Shown: positions 31,662 through 41,440, counted from the stretch's first letter. The stretch is 64,000 bases of DNA from an uncultured Flavobacteriaceae bacterium (GCA_947502975.1 CANNBV010000005.1:1-64000), one strand, 5' to 3'. Notes: a model not told the origin generated them from the sequence alone. Program-made: numbers and translations.

Positions 31662-34385
31662 TTATTTTGAAATTTTTAATGCTTTTATCCTTTTTGATGT
31701 CTCTTTGGTTTCAACAGAAATTACATACATACCTTCTTTTAAGAAACTTGTATCTAAGTTTACCTGATGATTAAGTGGTTTATGCTCTTTTTCATAAACT
31801 AAGGCTCCTAAAGTATTATAGATTTTTAATGATGCTGATGTCTCTAACCCTAAATCAATTGTTAATCCATCTGTAAATGGATTTGGGTAGCCAACTATCT
31901 GATTAAAGAATAAAGTATCTTCAAACTTACCTTGGCAATCTTTCTCAGCCTTTATCTCTACCGAATTAGCACCTGTTTCTAAATATAATTCAATAGTCGA
32001 ATCCGCAGTAACAAACTCCTCACCATTAAAATTCACCGTATAATTAGAACTTCCAGACATAGTATAAGTTACTGTCTTTTTATCACTATTAAGCTTACTG
32101 GTTACGGATAACCCTTCAGGCTCGGTAATAGTGACATCAAAACATTGTTTATAATCTGCATTCTCAGTAGTTGTAATACAAATGGTATAATCTCCTGCCT
32201 GTAAATCATTCATCACTGCTGAAGTTGTAAAATTCTGAGATATTGTAGTGCCCTCTATAGTAGCTGTAAAATCGTAATTAGAAGCGATAGAATTAATTGC
32301 TATAGATCCATTATTGCTTACAGCACAATCTTCACCTTTTACCAATACACTAAAGTTATTTGCAGGAAGCACAAATATTTCACAACCTTTTGCATTAACC
32401 GTAGCGCCAAGAGGAGTGTCTGGGCATTCATCAAATTCATTTTTAACACCATCAACATCTAAATCATCAGCTGGGATGACTAAACAATCTTCTCCTGGTA
32501 GATTATAACATCCAGATCCTGTAGGGCCAAAAGTATCATCCCAAGTAATGCCTGCAACCCAGTTATCACCACCAAACTCATAAGCACCAACATCAGGATT
32601 AGCGCCTTCAAACCCATCAGTAATTCCTGTAATAACTCGTCCTTGATCTATAGGACTAGAACTAGGGTTCAAAGTAAAATCACCGTTTGCTACATTTGTA
32701 TATACAGTAGCATCTACCACTAAATTGTTTTGTTTATCTGACTGTGGTTCCCAATCACCTTGAAAACCTAGATTATTCCATACCTTAACATTAGTGAAAG
32801 CGGTACCATCTTTATGCCAAGCTCCCATTTCTTTATCGGCATTCCATAGAGTGTTATTAAAAATATCTAAATCTTTACCATCCCAATTAATTTGAATTGC
32901 CGACCACTCAGTATTCCAAACAACATTATGATGAACACTGAAGCTTTCTGCGTCATTATCTAAATAAATACCAGCAGCTTTTGATTTGTCACCACTTGAA
33001 GCGGCATCATGAAACCAATTATGATGGATCTCAGTATTGGGCTGTAAACCTACTGTGTAGAACAAAGCACAATCATCTGCAATTAAGTTACTTCGAGAAA
33101 TATCATTAAAAGCAATTTCGTTATTGCTTCCGTTATAATTAAGCGCATCTCTTCCGCCCTTAAACACAGTATTATTAATAAACTTACCATTATTTAAGCC
33201 TCTTAATACAACTGGTGCATCGTAACAGCCTAAATAGTTAAAATCATGAATTTTACAATCTTTTACTTCATGATTATTTCCTCTAACTCTTATTCCAGAT
33301 GCAGAACCAAAAGCAATTTCACATTTCTCAATAATATTATTAGAGCCTTCAACAATTACGCTACCAAGATTTGTACTGAAACCAGATACAATACCTTGGG
33401 TATGTCCACCATAAAAGGAAGAAATTCCATATAATACGTTATTCGTTGTGTTGGTATTTGTGGTCCATCTAGTATCATCTTCAAGACTAATGTAACCACC
33501 AAAAACAGCTAAATTTCTAATTTCTATATAGTTTTTGTGCTTAAGATCTATAGTTTTTTCACGTCGACGCATTTTTACTGAACCATCTGCTGGTGCAGCA
33601 CCTCCAGAAAGTTGAACAAACAATTCATCTGTAGCTTCATCATAATACCATTCATTTTGATAATCTAAAGCTCCTTTTACACCTTCTAAAAAGAAATCTC
33701 CAAAATCTGCAGGTGCATGAAAGGTTCTGATCCAAGAAGGATTTTTATTCAAATTAAAATTTACTCTACCTGCTGAACTGCTTGTAATCGTTTCTTTCCA
33801 AGCTAGCCATCCCGAACCAGGTTTATCTCCGTAAAACCATACCGCTCCTCCTGTCCAATCTATTCCAGGTATTGAACCCTCTGTTAAATAGGCGCCACTA
33901 GAAGTATTTGAATCACTACCTCCTGTATTTCTAAGAGTACCTAATTCAAAAGGATCTTCACTAGTTTTGTTAGGCCATCTAGCCAGATCTAGAGCTCTTT
34001 CTTCATGCATTACAAAGTTACCTTGCCCTAACGAAGAAAATGGTATAGTTGTTTTGTATATTGAACCTGAATCTTGAGTCCATCCAGATAAAGACTCCAT
34101 AGCGCTTATAATTACTTTTTCACCTGGATAGGATTGAAAAATAATTGGGTTTCCTGGATCACCTGAGTTTACTGGTGCTAGAATTTCTTCATAGGTACCT
34201 TCTCTAATAAATACAATATCCCCAGCAACAGCTTCTGCAGCTGCTTTTCCAATTGTTAAGTATGGACTTTCCATTGTACCTAGATTGGAGTCATCTCCAT
34301 CCTTGGCAACATAAATATCTTTTCCATAAACTTTAAAACACAGGAAAAGAACTATTAATAAAGTAGTTTGTTTTATCATTTTCAT
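31662..34385 (-). CDS. T9SS-secreted right-handed parallel beta-helix protein (candidate polysaccharide-degrading enzyme)
   Basis: This 907-residue secreted protein has a signal peptide (ends KVYG), then an N-terminal opening used by many beta-helix enzymes (DIYVAKDGDDSNLGTMESPYLTIGKAAAEAVAGDIVFIREGTYEE). A long beta-helix (~280-560) is full of NN-I-E-C-I, IRVRGNNHEVKDCKIHDF and INNTVFKGGRDALNYNGSNNEIAFNDI-type coils. A thrombospondin type 3-like Ca2+ motif follows (DLDVDGVKNEFDECPDTPLGATVNAKGCE, ~640-670), then Ig-like repeats and a T9SS type A sorting domain (~830-907). Beta-helix enzymes include PL6, GH28, GH82 and GH110/GH120, but I cannot assign the family. It may be the endo-acting depolymerase of this locus. 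Confidence 0.78.
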   Translation of the reverse strand: MKMIKQTTLLIVLFLCFKVYGKDIYVAKDGDDSNLGTMESPYLTIGKAAAEAVAGDIVFIREGTYEEILAPVNSGDPGNPIIFQSYPGEKVIISAMESLSGWTQDSGSIYKTTIPFSSLGQGNFVMHEERALDLARWPNKTSEDPFELGTLRNTGGSDSNTSSGAYLTEGSIPGIDWTGGAVWFYGDKPGSGWLAWKETITSSSAGRVNFNLNKNPSWIRTFHAPADFGDFFLEGVKGALDYQNEWYYDEATDELFVQLSGGAAPADGSVKMRRREKTIDLKHKNYIEIRNLAVFGGYISLEDDTRWTTNTNTTNNVLYGISSFYGGHTQGIVSGFSTNLGSVIVEGSNNIIEKCEIAFGSASGIRVRGNNHEVKDCKIHDFNYLGCYDAPVVLRGLNNGKFINNTVFKGGRDALNYNGSNNEIAFNDISRSNLIADDCALFYTVGLQPNTEIHHNWFHDAASSGDKSKAAGIYLDNDAESFSVHHNVVWNTEWSAIQINWDGKDLDIFNNTLWNADKEMGAWHKDGTAFTNVKVWNNLGFQGDWEPQSDKQNNLVVDATVYTNVANGDFTLNPSSSPIDQGRVITGITDGFEGANPDVGAYEFGGDNWVAGITWDDTFGPTGSGCYNLPGEDCLVIPADDLDVDGVKNEFDECPDTPLGATVNAKGCEIFVLPANNFSVLVKGEDCAVSNNGSIAINSIASNYDFTATIEGTTISQNFTTSAVMNDLQAGDYTICITTTENADYKQCFDVTITEPEGLSVTSKLNSDKKTVTYTMSGSSNYTVNFNGEEFVTADSTIELYLETGANSVEIKAEKDCQGKFEDTLFFNQIVGYPNPFTDGLTIDLGLETSASLKIYNTLGALVYEKEHKPLNHQVNLDTSFLKEGMYVISVETKETSKRIKALKISK

Positions 34386-34674
34386 AGTTATTTTTTAAGC
34401 GATTTTAAATTAAATAAATAGTTATAAATTCTAAGAAATGGGGTAAATATCTTACCAAAAACTCACTATAAGAAATTGTAAGCCTTTCTCTTTACAAAAA
34501 TTCGAAAACATTAGTTAATTTTTTTTTGAAAGTTAGTATTAATCTTTGCTGTCTTAATGTCTTGAGTAGAGTACACAAAAGCCAATAGCAAGGGCGAAGT
34601 AATAAGATAATTTTTATTCCACATAACATTATAAGTAAGTTAACGACAAATATATCTACAATACTATTTTACGA

Positions 34675-34690
34675 ATTGAACAAATGTGTT
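34675..34690. promoter_or_regulatory. Candidate PUL operator site (AACAAATGTG copy)
   Basis: ATTGAACAAATGTGTT resembles the inverted copy of the site before susC, with one arm imperfect. It lies about 290 bases before the beta-helix start. See the findings for the other copies. Confidence 0.35.
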
Positions 34691-34728
34691 TTGTTACAGT
34701 ACATATGGTTACTCGTACACTATATTTA

Positions 34729-34768
34729 AAAAAAATCACCCAGCTAAAAAGTTAGCTGAATGATTTTA
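34729..34768 (-). terminator. Terminator of the small T9SS-sorted protein gene
   Basis: A-run plus CAGCTAA (34741-34747) pairs with TTAGCTG (34752-34758), extended by AAAATCA/TGATTTT on the outside with a small internal mismatch. On the minus strand the stem is followed by a run of Ts. It starts about 28 bases after the stop of the gene at 34796. Confidence 0.75.
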
Positions 34769-34795
34769 TAATACGTAACCTAATATAATTAGGCT

Positions 34796-35605
34796 CTAAT
34801 TTTTCATTATTTTTTGAACAAAGCCATTATCAGTTCTTAGTAAGTATAGCCCTGTATTAAGATCAGATATATCAATTGAAGATGAAGCACTATCAAAACG
34901 CTTAACTTCTTGTCCTATCATGTTGTGCACTGTAATTGTTTTAAAGTCTCTTAAGCTAGAAATATTGATTTCACCATTTGTTGGATTTGGAAATACCTTT
35001 ACCCTTTCAAATTCTAAATCATTACTAGAAGATAATGTATTATCCCCCTGTATAATATTATCAATTTCAAATTTTTCGTCTTGTCCATAAACATCAAGAC
35101 CATCAAAGAATAAATCAATTCTAGTATTGAAAGCAGAACCAATATGAGCAGTAAAGTCAAATAATACTGTTTGCCATGGACCAAATCCTCCTGCACCATC
35201 TCCATTTCCTATATATGGCATAGTTAAAGATACCCCAGCATTAGTGAGTTGAAATTCTAAATTACCATTTGTATTTTTTGTAGTTCTTAAGCTAAGTATA
35301 ATATATTCACTCCCTGCAGTTATTGCGTAACCTGTTAATGGAGTATGGGATGCATTATTAATACCTACCAAATGCCAAGCCATAGGAGTTGTTGTTGTTC
35401 TATTAATAGTTATAACATTATTAGATCCCGACCCATCATCAGCTACAATACCAGTAGTTGCATCGGTTGAATAAGCAGGCCCTTGTACAAAACCATCAGA
35501 GAAAACAACAGAAGTATCTGTAGATCCATCAAACAGGGTTGTTTGAGCATTCATAGTAAAAACAGCACATAAGGCTGTTATAAAATAAAGTAGTTTTTTA
35601 ATCAT
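34796..35605 (-). CDS. Small T9SS-sorted protein with CBM-like beta-sandwich
   Basis: This 269-residue secreted protein has a signal peptide (MIKKLLYFITALCAVFTMNAQ). A single beta-rich module (~22-185) follows, with AWHLVGINNASHTPLTGYAITAGSEYIILSLRTTKNTNGNLEFQLTN and a late FFDGLDVYGQDEKFEIDNII strand, like carbohydrate-binding or galactose-binding-like folds. A T9SS type A sorting domain (~195-269: VKVFPNPTNGEINI...GLYLLRTDNGFVQKIMKN) ends the protein. No catalytic residues are apparent. It is probably a surface or secreted glycan-binding accessory. It is followed by a terminator and preceded by two candidate operator dyads. Confidence 0.72.
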   Translation of the reverse strand: MIKKLLYFITALCAVFTMNAQTTLFDGSTDTSVVFSDGFVQGPAYSTDATTGIVADDGSGSNNVITINRTTTTPMAWHLVGINNASHTPLTGYAITAGSEYIILSLRTTKNTNGNLEFQLTNAGVSLTMPYIGNGDGAGGFGPWQTVLFDFTAHIGSAFNTRIDLFFDGLDVYGQDEKFEIDNIIQGDNTLSSSNDLEFERVKVFPNPTNGEINISSLRDFKTITVHNMIGQEVKRFDSASSSIDISDLNTGLYLLRTDNGFVQKIMKN

Positions 35606-35663
35606 AATACAATAGTTTTAAAGTTAATTTGATTATAAAATTATGATTAAAAGGGTTTTGAAA

Positions 35664-35702
35664 GGAACAATTATGTTCTCTTTAGAGAAACAAATGTTCA
35701 AT
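35664..35702. promoter_or_regulatory. Two candidate PUL operator dyads
   Basis: GGAACAATTATGTTC (35664-35678) is a GAACA-N4-TGTTC dyad. A second site, AACAAATGTTCAAT, at 35689-35702, repeats the AACA-nn-TGTTCAAT pattern seen before susC. They lie 59-97 bases before the small T9SS gene start, a position suited to regulator binding. Confidence 0.4.
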
Positions 35703-35715
35703 AGAATGTTTATTA

Positions 35716-38700
35716 CTAATATTTAACAATTAGCCTACTCGCATTATTGATTTTAAGAACATAAATACCAGCAGAAAGTTTTTTTGAAAGAACTAAAGTA
35801 GTAGTTTTTGCTTCTTCATTATACTGCCTATTTTCAATTTCAACAATACTTCCTTTCATATCTACTAACTGAATTGTATCTGTTTCTAATGTATTGGAAA
35901 TAGATAAAATCTCATCAGAAGCAATAGGATTAGGGTATATCACATAGTCAAGTGTATCAATGTTACCAGAATTCTTCCCACTAAAATATTCCACTCCAAA
36001 ATTAAAAGCATCAATTCCTATTTTTTCACCAATTAATCGCCCAGGAATATCGTCTGCGGGTGGATGGATACCACCCCAAATTCGAGATAAACTACATTGG
36101 TCTGAGGCATCTCTATAGGTTGCCCATTGTAATTTCACATCTACGCTTGGGCCTTCTTCAAACACTAAAAACTCATTTTTTCTAGCTATAAATTCTCCAA
36201 CTCCACCTGGAAAATAGGCATCACCTGTTAAAAGTGTCATTACTTCTGCTGCTGCTCTGGAATATGTTGAATGTCCAGAAACATATCCAGCAAATGGTGG
36301 GGTTACAAAGCTAGGACGTTGATATGGCCACCAGTTTTCTGCTAAAATCCAATCTACTCCGGCTGTATCTGTATCTACATCATTGATATAATCGTGTCCT
36401 TTCCAAGTATATAATTTTATTTTTCCAATATGTTCTCCTGTTCTACCTTCCAAAGGGTCGCCTGCCTCTACCACTTCTATATAACCAGCTTGAAGAGGAA
36501 TTCCTGCTATGTGATAGTTATCTAATGAACTATCTGTACTCTGACCCAACTGCGCCATATAACGTATTGCCGAAATTGGTCTTATATAATCATACCATCC
36601 CTTAATGCTCCAAGCCGCAATTGCAGCATCGTGCATAGCACCGCCTAATAAAAAGTAAGATTTCACATCCCATTCCAAATTATCAAGTGTATCTCCGTTT
36701 CCATTTAATCTTTTTTCTAAAAGTTCGTGATCGCTCACATAATTAAGTAAGGTAAACCAATGTCCTGGAGGTGTTTCAGAGTCTGGCCCATCCGCCCAAA
36801 ATTCAGCAAGTACTCTCGCATAATCTCCTCTAGGTACTAATTGCTCTTCATAAGGCGCATTGGTAACAGGGTTGACACTGTAACCTGTTCCTATATCTCC
36901 TCCATTTGTAAGATCATAAAATGCTGGAAAGTCTTCGTAACTAGTTGGCAAATCTTCTAAAGCTATGTTTCCAATAGAATTTGGGGAAATATCCAATAGT
37001 ACACCATCGTTAGGATCAAGATGTGCTCCCCATACAGAAACTAACGAGAATCCCCATTTATAAGCATCGCTTGAGGCATCAGAATTATTGAGATTCAAAT
37101 ATGGAGGATCTAATGGGTCATGGTATACATTATATGAGTTTCCATTTCTTGTATGTGAGGTTTTTGATGTATTATCTTGTGCAAATGTTTTAACATTACC
37201 CCATTCTGGACTTAAAAATTCTGGGGTTGATCCAGGAATTAAATTACCACTTTGATCAATAAATTCATTTAAACTTAAGGGCTGCCATCTATTAGGATCG
37301 GTTAAATTCGGGTTCCCAGATCTGGCAGGAAATAGAGGGTCGTTTTCTGGTGTGTAAAATGCATTATTATACCCTGTTTGTTCTCTTGCACCATCACCGT
37401 TTCCATAGTTTATTAAAGCTCTAGCAATAAAATTACCCAAAGCTGCTGCATCCCCTTCAGAATAATCTAAAGCATCATTACTGATATCGTACCCTAATTC
37501 TTCCATTAAATAGTCGAAAAGGCTTTGAGATACTTCGTAACCTGGAGAATCCTTAAATCTATGCGAAAGCAAACGGTAAGCTGCATAACTCATGGTTTTA
37601 TTCCTTGCGATATCTATAGTTTCATTTGGAGTAAAGTCGTCATTAAAAGTGCTTACAAAATCATTAACTGTATTACCTAATAAATAAGTTCTTGCTGATT
37701 CATCATAAATTGCCCATGCATCGTAAAGCGCAACACTAGTATGAAATAAGTTTCTAGCATGTACAGTTGGTCTAGCAAAATCTTCCCTAATGGCATGCAA
37801 TAAAGCCTCGTTCCATAAACGAGCTATAGAATACCCTTCGCCATCAATAAAATCACTTGCAGAGAGTGTTACTTCTAAATCAATTTTTTGACTATAACAT
37901 AATCCATCATTCTCTTCTACAGAAACACTTCCCTTTTCTACCATACCCCACTTAACTGTGATAGAGTTGGTATTATGTCCACTAAGTATTTCGCCTCCTT
38001 CAACTTGCCATGAAAAGTTGCTATTAGCATTTGAAGAAGTATATGAATATGTTTCTACACTTAATACACTAGTGCTGTTAGCTCCAATAATTTCAGTTGC
38101 TGGTAAATAATTACATGAATTATCAGAAATAGTAGCTAATGGATTGTAATTACATGATTTAGGATCTGTACAACCAGTAATTCTATTTACTTCGGGTATA
38201 TTATAGCTTTCATATCCATTCCCTTCAATAAAAAGTATAGATTGATTGGTTTCAAAATTATTGTAAGTTTCCTCCAATCCTGAAGGCCATTTTATAATGA
38301 TTTCGGTGATTTCGGCTGTATCTCCTAAACCAAAATGCAATGGTTTTAAACTCTGAGAGAAAAAAGAAATCCCGCTTTTATATCTGTAAGAAGCCCCATT
38401 AGCAGTCATAACTCTAACTATTGTTCCTATAGCATCTCTATTAGATACTGTACCTTGGAGTGCAACCTTTAACCAATTTGCATCTACTGCTGTATCATGA
38501 TTAATGATTGTGTTTTCATAAAAATGTGATTTTTTATCGCTATTTGTCACAAATAAATCTAAGTCTCCGTCATTATCAAAGTCAAAAGTTACTGGAGTAA
38601 CACTTGTAGCTTCATCTGTAAACCCAGAAATTGCAGTTATATCGTTAAATCTATCTTGACCTTGAGCATATCGGTTTTCAAAATAGAAATTTCTTTGTTG

Positions 38701-39741
38701 GATTGGTATGTCTAATTTATAGCCATTTGTTACAAAGAGGTCTTCGTCACCGTCTAAATCAAAATCTGCAAATATAGGCCCCCAAGCCCAACCTGTATTG
38801 ACCAGGCCATAAGTTGACGCAACATCCGTAAATGTATTATCCCCATTATTTTTATATAAAGGATTTTCTCTTATTGTGGCTATAAATAAATCAAAATGAC
38901 CATCATTATTATAGTCGCCAATAGCCATTCCCATATCATCTTTTCTACTATCTAAACTAAAACTTTCAGCATTTTCAGAAAAAGACAAACCTCCATTATT
39001 TATAAATAATTCATTAGGTTCATCCAAATCTTGACTAACATACATATCAATAAAACCATCTGAATTAAAATCAAAAGGAATTCCGGTAAAAGATGGCGTA
39101 GATACAGTAGTCCCAAAGTATTCCTCTGTACGATTAGTGAATGTTCCATCTTGGTTATTTATATATAAAATATTAGATGTACATCTCCCCCAATCCATAA
39201 GGTACATATCTAGAAAGCCATCATTATTAACATCAAACCATGTAGCTCCAGTATTTAAACAATCGTTTAAGAAGTTTATTCCTGAACTTTCTGTAGCATC
39301 AATAAAAGTCCCATTCCCTTCATTATGAAATAACTGTACTTTTAAAGAGTGAGTAAAAAATATATCGGGAAAACCATCATTATCATAGTCTCCCCAGGAA
39401 ATTCCATTTTTAAAACCATCAGAATCTGCCCCATCGAAATCAGACTCATCTGGTAATAGTAAATTTGTAAGGCCCGAAGCTTCAGTTACATCTGTAAATG
39501 TACCATTACTATTATTACGTAGTAATTTACTCTGAGAAAACTGATTAAATTCTGAATCTTTACTCTTTGCTACTACAAAAATATCTAAGTCTAAATCTCC
39601 ATCATAATCAGCAACTGCGGCTCCATTATTTTCTTCAAGAATACCCAAACCTACAAGGTCTTCAATACGATTAAAGTTTTGAGAAAAACCTTGAACACAA
39701 AATAAGGATACAAAAACTATATATAAAAAAACTCTTCTCAA
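35716..39741 (-). CDS. Secreted FG-GAP/UnbV-vanadium haloperoxidase fusion protein
   Basis: This 1341-residue T9SS cargo has a signal peptide (1-20) and FG-GAP repeats (~30-430, e.g. GAAVADYDGDLDLDIFV, GISWGDYDNDGFPDIFF, FDFDNDGDLDLFVTN) with Ca2+-binding DxDxDG loops. An ASPIC/UnbV module (~445-515) follows, then a GCTDPKSCNYNPLATISDNSC motif split over two short loops and a PKD-like sandwich (~560-635). Residues ~640-1245 are a PAP2/vanadium-dependent haloperoxidase domain with all three vanadate-site motifs: K1047-GWYDYI-RP1055, VSGH1157 (usual form PSGH) and SRIWGGIH1226PPAD. A T9SS sorting domain (~1265-1341) ends it. The homologous fold also includes acid phosphatases. Its place directly after susE suggests a role on the algal glycan or algal halogen defence (inference). 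Confidence 0.85.
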   Translation of the reverse strand: MRRVFLYIVFVSLFCVQGFSQNFNRIEDLVGLGILEENNGAAVADYDGDLDLDIFVVAKSKDSEFNQFSQSKLLRNNSNGTFTDVTEASGLTNLLLPDESDFDGADSDGFKNGISWGDYDNDGFPDIFFTHSLKVQLFHNEGNGTFIDATESSGINFLNDCLNTGATWFDVNNDGFLDMYLMDWGRCTSNILYINNQDGTFTNRTEEYFGTTVSTPSFTGIPFDFNSDGFIDMYVSQDLDEPNELFINNGGLSFSENAESFSLDSRKDDMGMAIGDYNNDGHFDLFIATIRENPLYKNNGDNTFTDVASTYGLVNTGWAWGPIFADFDLDGDEDLFVTNGYKLDIPIQQRNFYFENRYAQGQDRFNDITAISGFTDEATSVTPVTFDFDNDGDLDLFVTNSDKKSHFYENTIINHDTAVDANWLKVALQGTVSNRDAIGTIVRVMTANGASYRYKSGISFFSQSLKPLHFGLGDTAEITEIIIKWPSGLEETYNNFETNQSILFIEGNGYESYNIPEVNRITGCTDPKSCNYNPLATISDNSCNYLPATEIIGANSTSVLSVETYSYTSSNANSNFSWQVEGGEILSGHNTNSITVKWGMVEKGSVSVEENDGLCYSQKIDLEVTLSASDFIDGEGYSIARLWNEALLHAIREDFARPTVHARNLFHTSVALYDAWAIYDESARTYLLGNTVNDFVSTFNDDFTPNETIDIARNKTMSYAAYRLLSHRFKDSPGYEVSQSLFDYLMEELGYDISNDALDYSEGDAAALGNFIARALINYGNGDGAREQTGYNNAFYTPENDPLFPARSGNPNLTDPNRWQPLSLNEFIDQSGNLIPGSTPEFLSPEWGNVKTFAQDNTSKTSHTRNGNSYNVYHDPLDPPYLNLNNSDASSDAYKWGFSLVSVWGAHLDPNDGVLLDISPNSIGNIALEDLPTSYEDFPAFYDLTNGGDIGTGYSVNPVTNAPYEEQLVPRGDYARVLAEFWADGPDSETPPGHWFTLLNYVSDHELLEKRLNGNGDTLDNLEWDVKSYFLLGGAMHDAAIAAWSIKGWYDYIRPISAIRYMAQLGQSTDSSLDNYHIAGIPLQAGYIEVVEAGDPLEGRTGEHIGKIKLYTWKGHDYINDVDTDTAGVDWILAENWWPYQRPSFVTPPFAGYVSGHSTYSRAAAEVMTLLTGDAYFPGGVGEFIARKNEFLVFEEGPSVDVKLQWATYRDASDQCSLSRIWGGIHPPADDIPGRLIGEKIGIDAFNFGVEYFSGKNSGNIDTLDYVIYPNPIASDEILSISNTLETDTIQLVDMKGSIVEIENRQYNEEAKTTTLVLSKKLSAGIYVLKINNASRLIVKY

Positions 39742-39798
39742 TTTAGATTTATATTAGTTACTAGTTTATAAAATGAAGTTAAAAAAATTACAGTAGAA

Positions 39799-39828
39799 AC
39801 AAAAGCCTGTTTGAAAACAAACAGGCTT
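39799..39828 (-). terminator. Terminator or attenuator between the glycan-binding gene and haloperoxidase fusion
   Basis: AAGCCTGTTTG (39803-39813) and CAAACAGGCTT (39818-39828) pair perfectly over a four-base loop. On the minus strand a short imperfect T-run follows, so it may allow partial read-through into the haloperoxidase gene. Confidence 0.65.
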
Positions 39829-39862
39829 AATAAAATATTTAAAAAAGTAATATGCTATATTA

Positions 39863-41440
39863 TTATCTACTCTCTGTCTTAAATACTTGTACATTATCAA
39901 AATACATAAGAGCATCACCATTAACCCTCATTGTGAAATAAGCGGGTCCAGCATCTAAATCTTGTTGTCTTGTTTGTTGGAACCAAGTATCTAAAGGATG
40001 AGGTCCACCACAACAGTTTTGACGAATTGGTTGCCAGAATTGTTGGTTACCTCCATTCCAGTAGAACCAAGGGCCATAAGATGTTGCCGTAGTAGAAGAA
40101 TCAATATACATCCACCAAGTAATTGTATAATTACCCGCTTCAGGAATTTCTACTGGATGGTCTTCAATTGACATACGTGCAAAAGGTCCTGAGCTATTAA
40201 GTTTAATACTATACTCACCTTCTGCTGCACGTTCATTGGAATACTCAGCAATAGGATCATTAGTAGATACCCAAGCTGTTCTAGCAGCGTCTTCCATAGT
40301 CCATTCAAGTGGTGCTATGTTTACAGCAAACATTGTTACTGGTTGATCTGTAAAAGCTTCAGGAGATCGTGTGTCTGTAGATTGTAATGTACCATTCCCA
40401 TCATAACTAACAGTAATATTATCTGCAGCAAAAATAGGCTCAGAAAGTCTTATTTCTAAAAGTGTAGCATCATCTGCATTCACTCCTACTGAAGCAATTT
40501 GTAATGGTGTTGATCCATCAAGTAATACAGTAAAATATTGTTCTTGATTAATGAAAGGAGCAAATTCTCCGTTAAATGGAACAATAATTGTTTCATCTTC
40601 TAATTCATAGGCATCTCCAAACTTAACAAATGGCTGACTAGAAGGGATTACACGAATTGGAACTGGTATTTTATAATTTTCCCAGTCTCCAGGTATATTG
40701 TTTCCTGCTCTACGCATGGTTACTGTATTCTCAGCAAATACACCTAACTTCTTTAGAATAATTGAAGGATTTTGCTCAAAGCTCGAAGATCCAGCAACAT
40801 TCCAATTCCAATCATCAGGTCTACCAATTGCAGTTTCATCAAAAAATTCTAAAGAATCTCCAGCTTCAACATAAATAGTGTCTGTAGTACTCAAGTGATT
40901 ACGAACAATACCTTTTTGTTCAATTCTAATTGTTGGGACTATAGTATCATAAACATCTACAACAAAGGTTTTTTCAATTAACCATTGATCACTTGCAGCT
41001 TGCGACTCTATAGTTTCTCCATCTGGTCCTCTAAAAGTTACAGGTTCAGCAAATGTATTTACCAACTTAACATGCTGATATCCTGATCTTCTAAACCAAA
41101 CACTAACTGTTTTGTCTGTTATTGAACCCGATCCAATCACTTTGTCATCGAATATAGAATCCAAACGTTGAATTGGATGATCTAAAAATAAGTTACCTGA
41201 ACCTATTTCCCATTTATGACTTGTAGCGTTTTGAGATAAATCTGAAAACGTGATATAGTCATCTTTATTAGTTAATAATGTATCCGGCAAAGGGTTTACC
41301 GCATACCCTACATACCAACCTACATCTGAAAATGAGTTTGGCTGCTCGTATTCATCATCATTATTATTACAAGCTGTAAATATTAAAGCTAGTAAGACAA
41401 ATACTGCAAGAAATTTTATTTTTATATTGATTTTTTTCAT
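39863..41440 (-). CDS. SusE/F-like surface glycan-binding lipoprotein
   Basis: This 525-residue lipoprotein has a signal with Cys24 (FVLLALIFTACNNND). An N-terminal PKD-like domain (~45-155; YITFSDLSQNATSHKWEIGSGNLFLDHPI...SVWFRRSGYQHVKLVN), a second PKD-like part (~170-290), a beta-rich linker domain and a C-terminal ~150-residue beta-sandwich (WTMEDAARTAWVSTND...NYTITWWMYIDSS...YFTMRVNGDALMYFDNVQVFK) resembling a carbohydrate-binding module follow. The aromatic cluster (WFYWNGGNQQFWQP) is a likely sugar platform. It is next in line after susD, 51 bases away, in the usual susC-susD-binding-protein order. Confidence 0.82.
   Translation of the reverse strand: MKKINIKIKFLAVFVLLALIFTACNNNDDEYEQPNSFSDVGWYVGYAVNPLPDTLLTNKDDYITFSDLSQNATSHKWEIGSGNLFLDHPIQRLDSIFDDKVIGSGSITDKTVSVWFRRSGYQHVKLVNTFAEPVTFRGPDGETIESQAASDQWLIEKTFVVDVYDTIVPTIRIEQKGIVRNHLSTTDTIYVEAGDSLEFFDETAIGRPDDWNWNVAGSSSFEQNPSIILKKLGVFAENTVTMRRAGNNIPGDWENYKIPVPIRVIPSSQPFVKFGDAYELEDETIIVPFNGEFAPFINQEQYFTVLLDGSTPLQIASVGVNADDATLLEIRLSEPIFAADNITVSYDGNGTLQSTDTRSPEAFTDQPVTMFAVNIAPLEWTMEDAARTAWVSTNDPIAEYSNERAAEGEYSIKLNSSGPFARMSIEDHPVEIPEAGNYTITWWMYIDSSTTATSYGPWFYWNGGNQQFWQPIRQNCCGGPHPLDTWFQQTRQQDLDAGPAYFTMRVNGDALMYFDNVQVFKTESR

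Larger units (their letters stand above)
34386..34795. other. Intergenic region between beta-helix and small T9SS genes
   Basis: This 410-base stretch has no credible gene. It holds the terminator of the upstream gene (34729-34768), a dyad-like site (34675-34690) and an AT-rich portion next to the beta-helix start that should contain its promoter. A gene-sized leader suggests the beta-helix-FnIII unit is transcribed separately from susCD. Confidence 0.55.

Noticed and set aside
35716-39741. Simple acid phosphatase (PAP2) call for the haloperoxidase fusion
   Set aside because: PAP2 phosphatases share the motifs, but the ~600-residue catalytic region with long helices between motifs is the size of vanadium haloperoxidases. 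Phosphatase activity stays possible.
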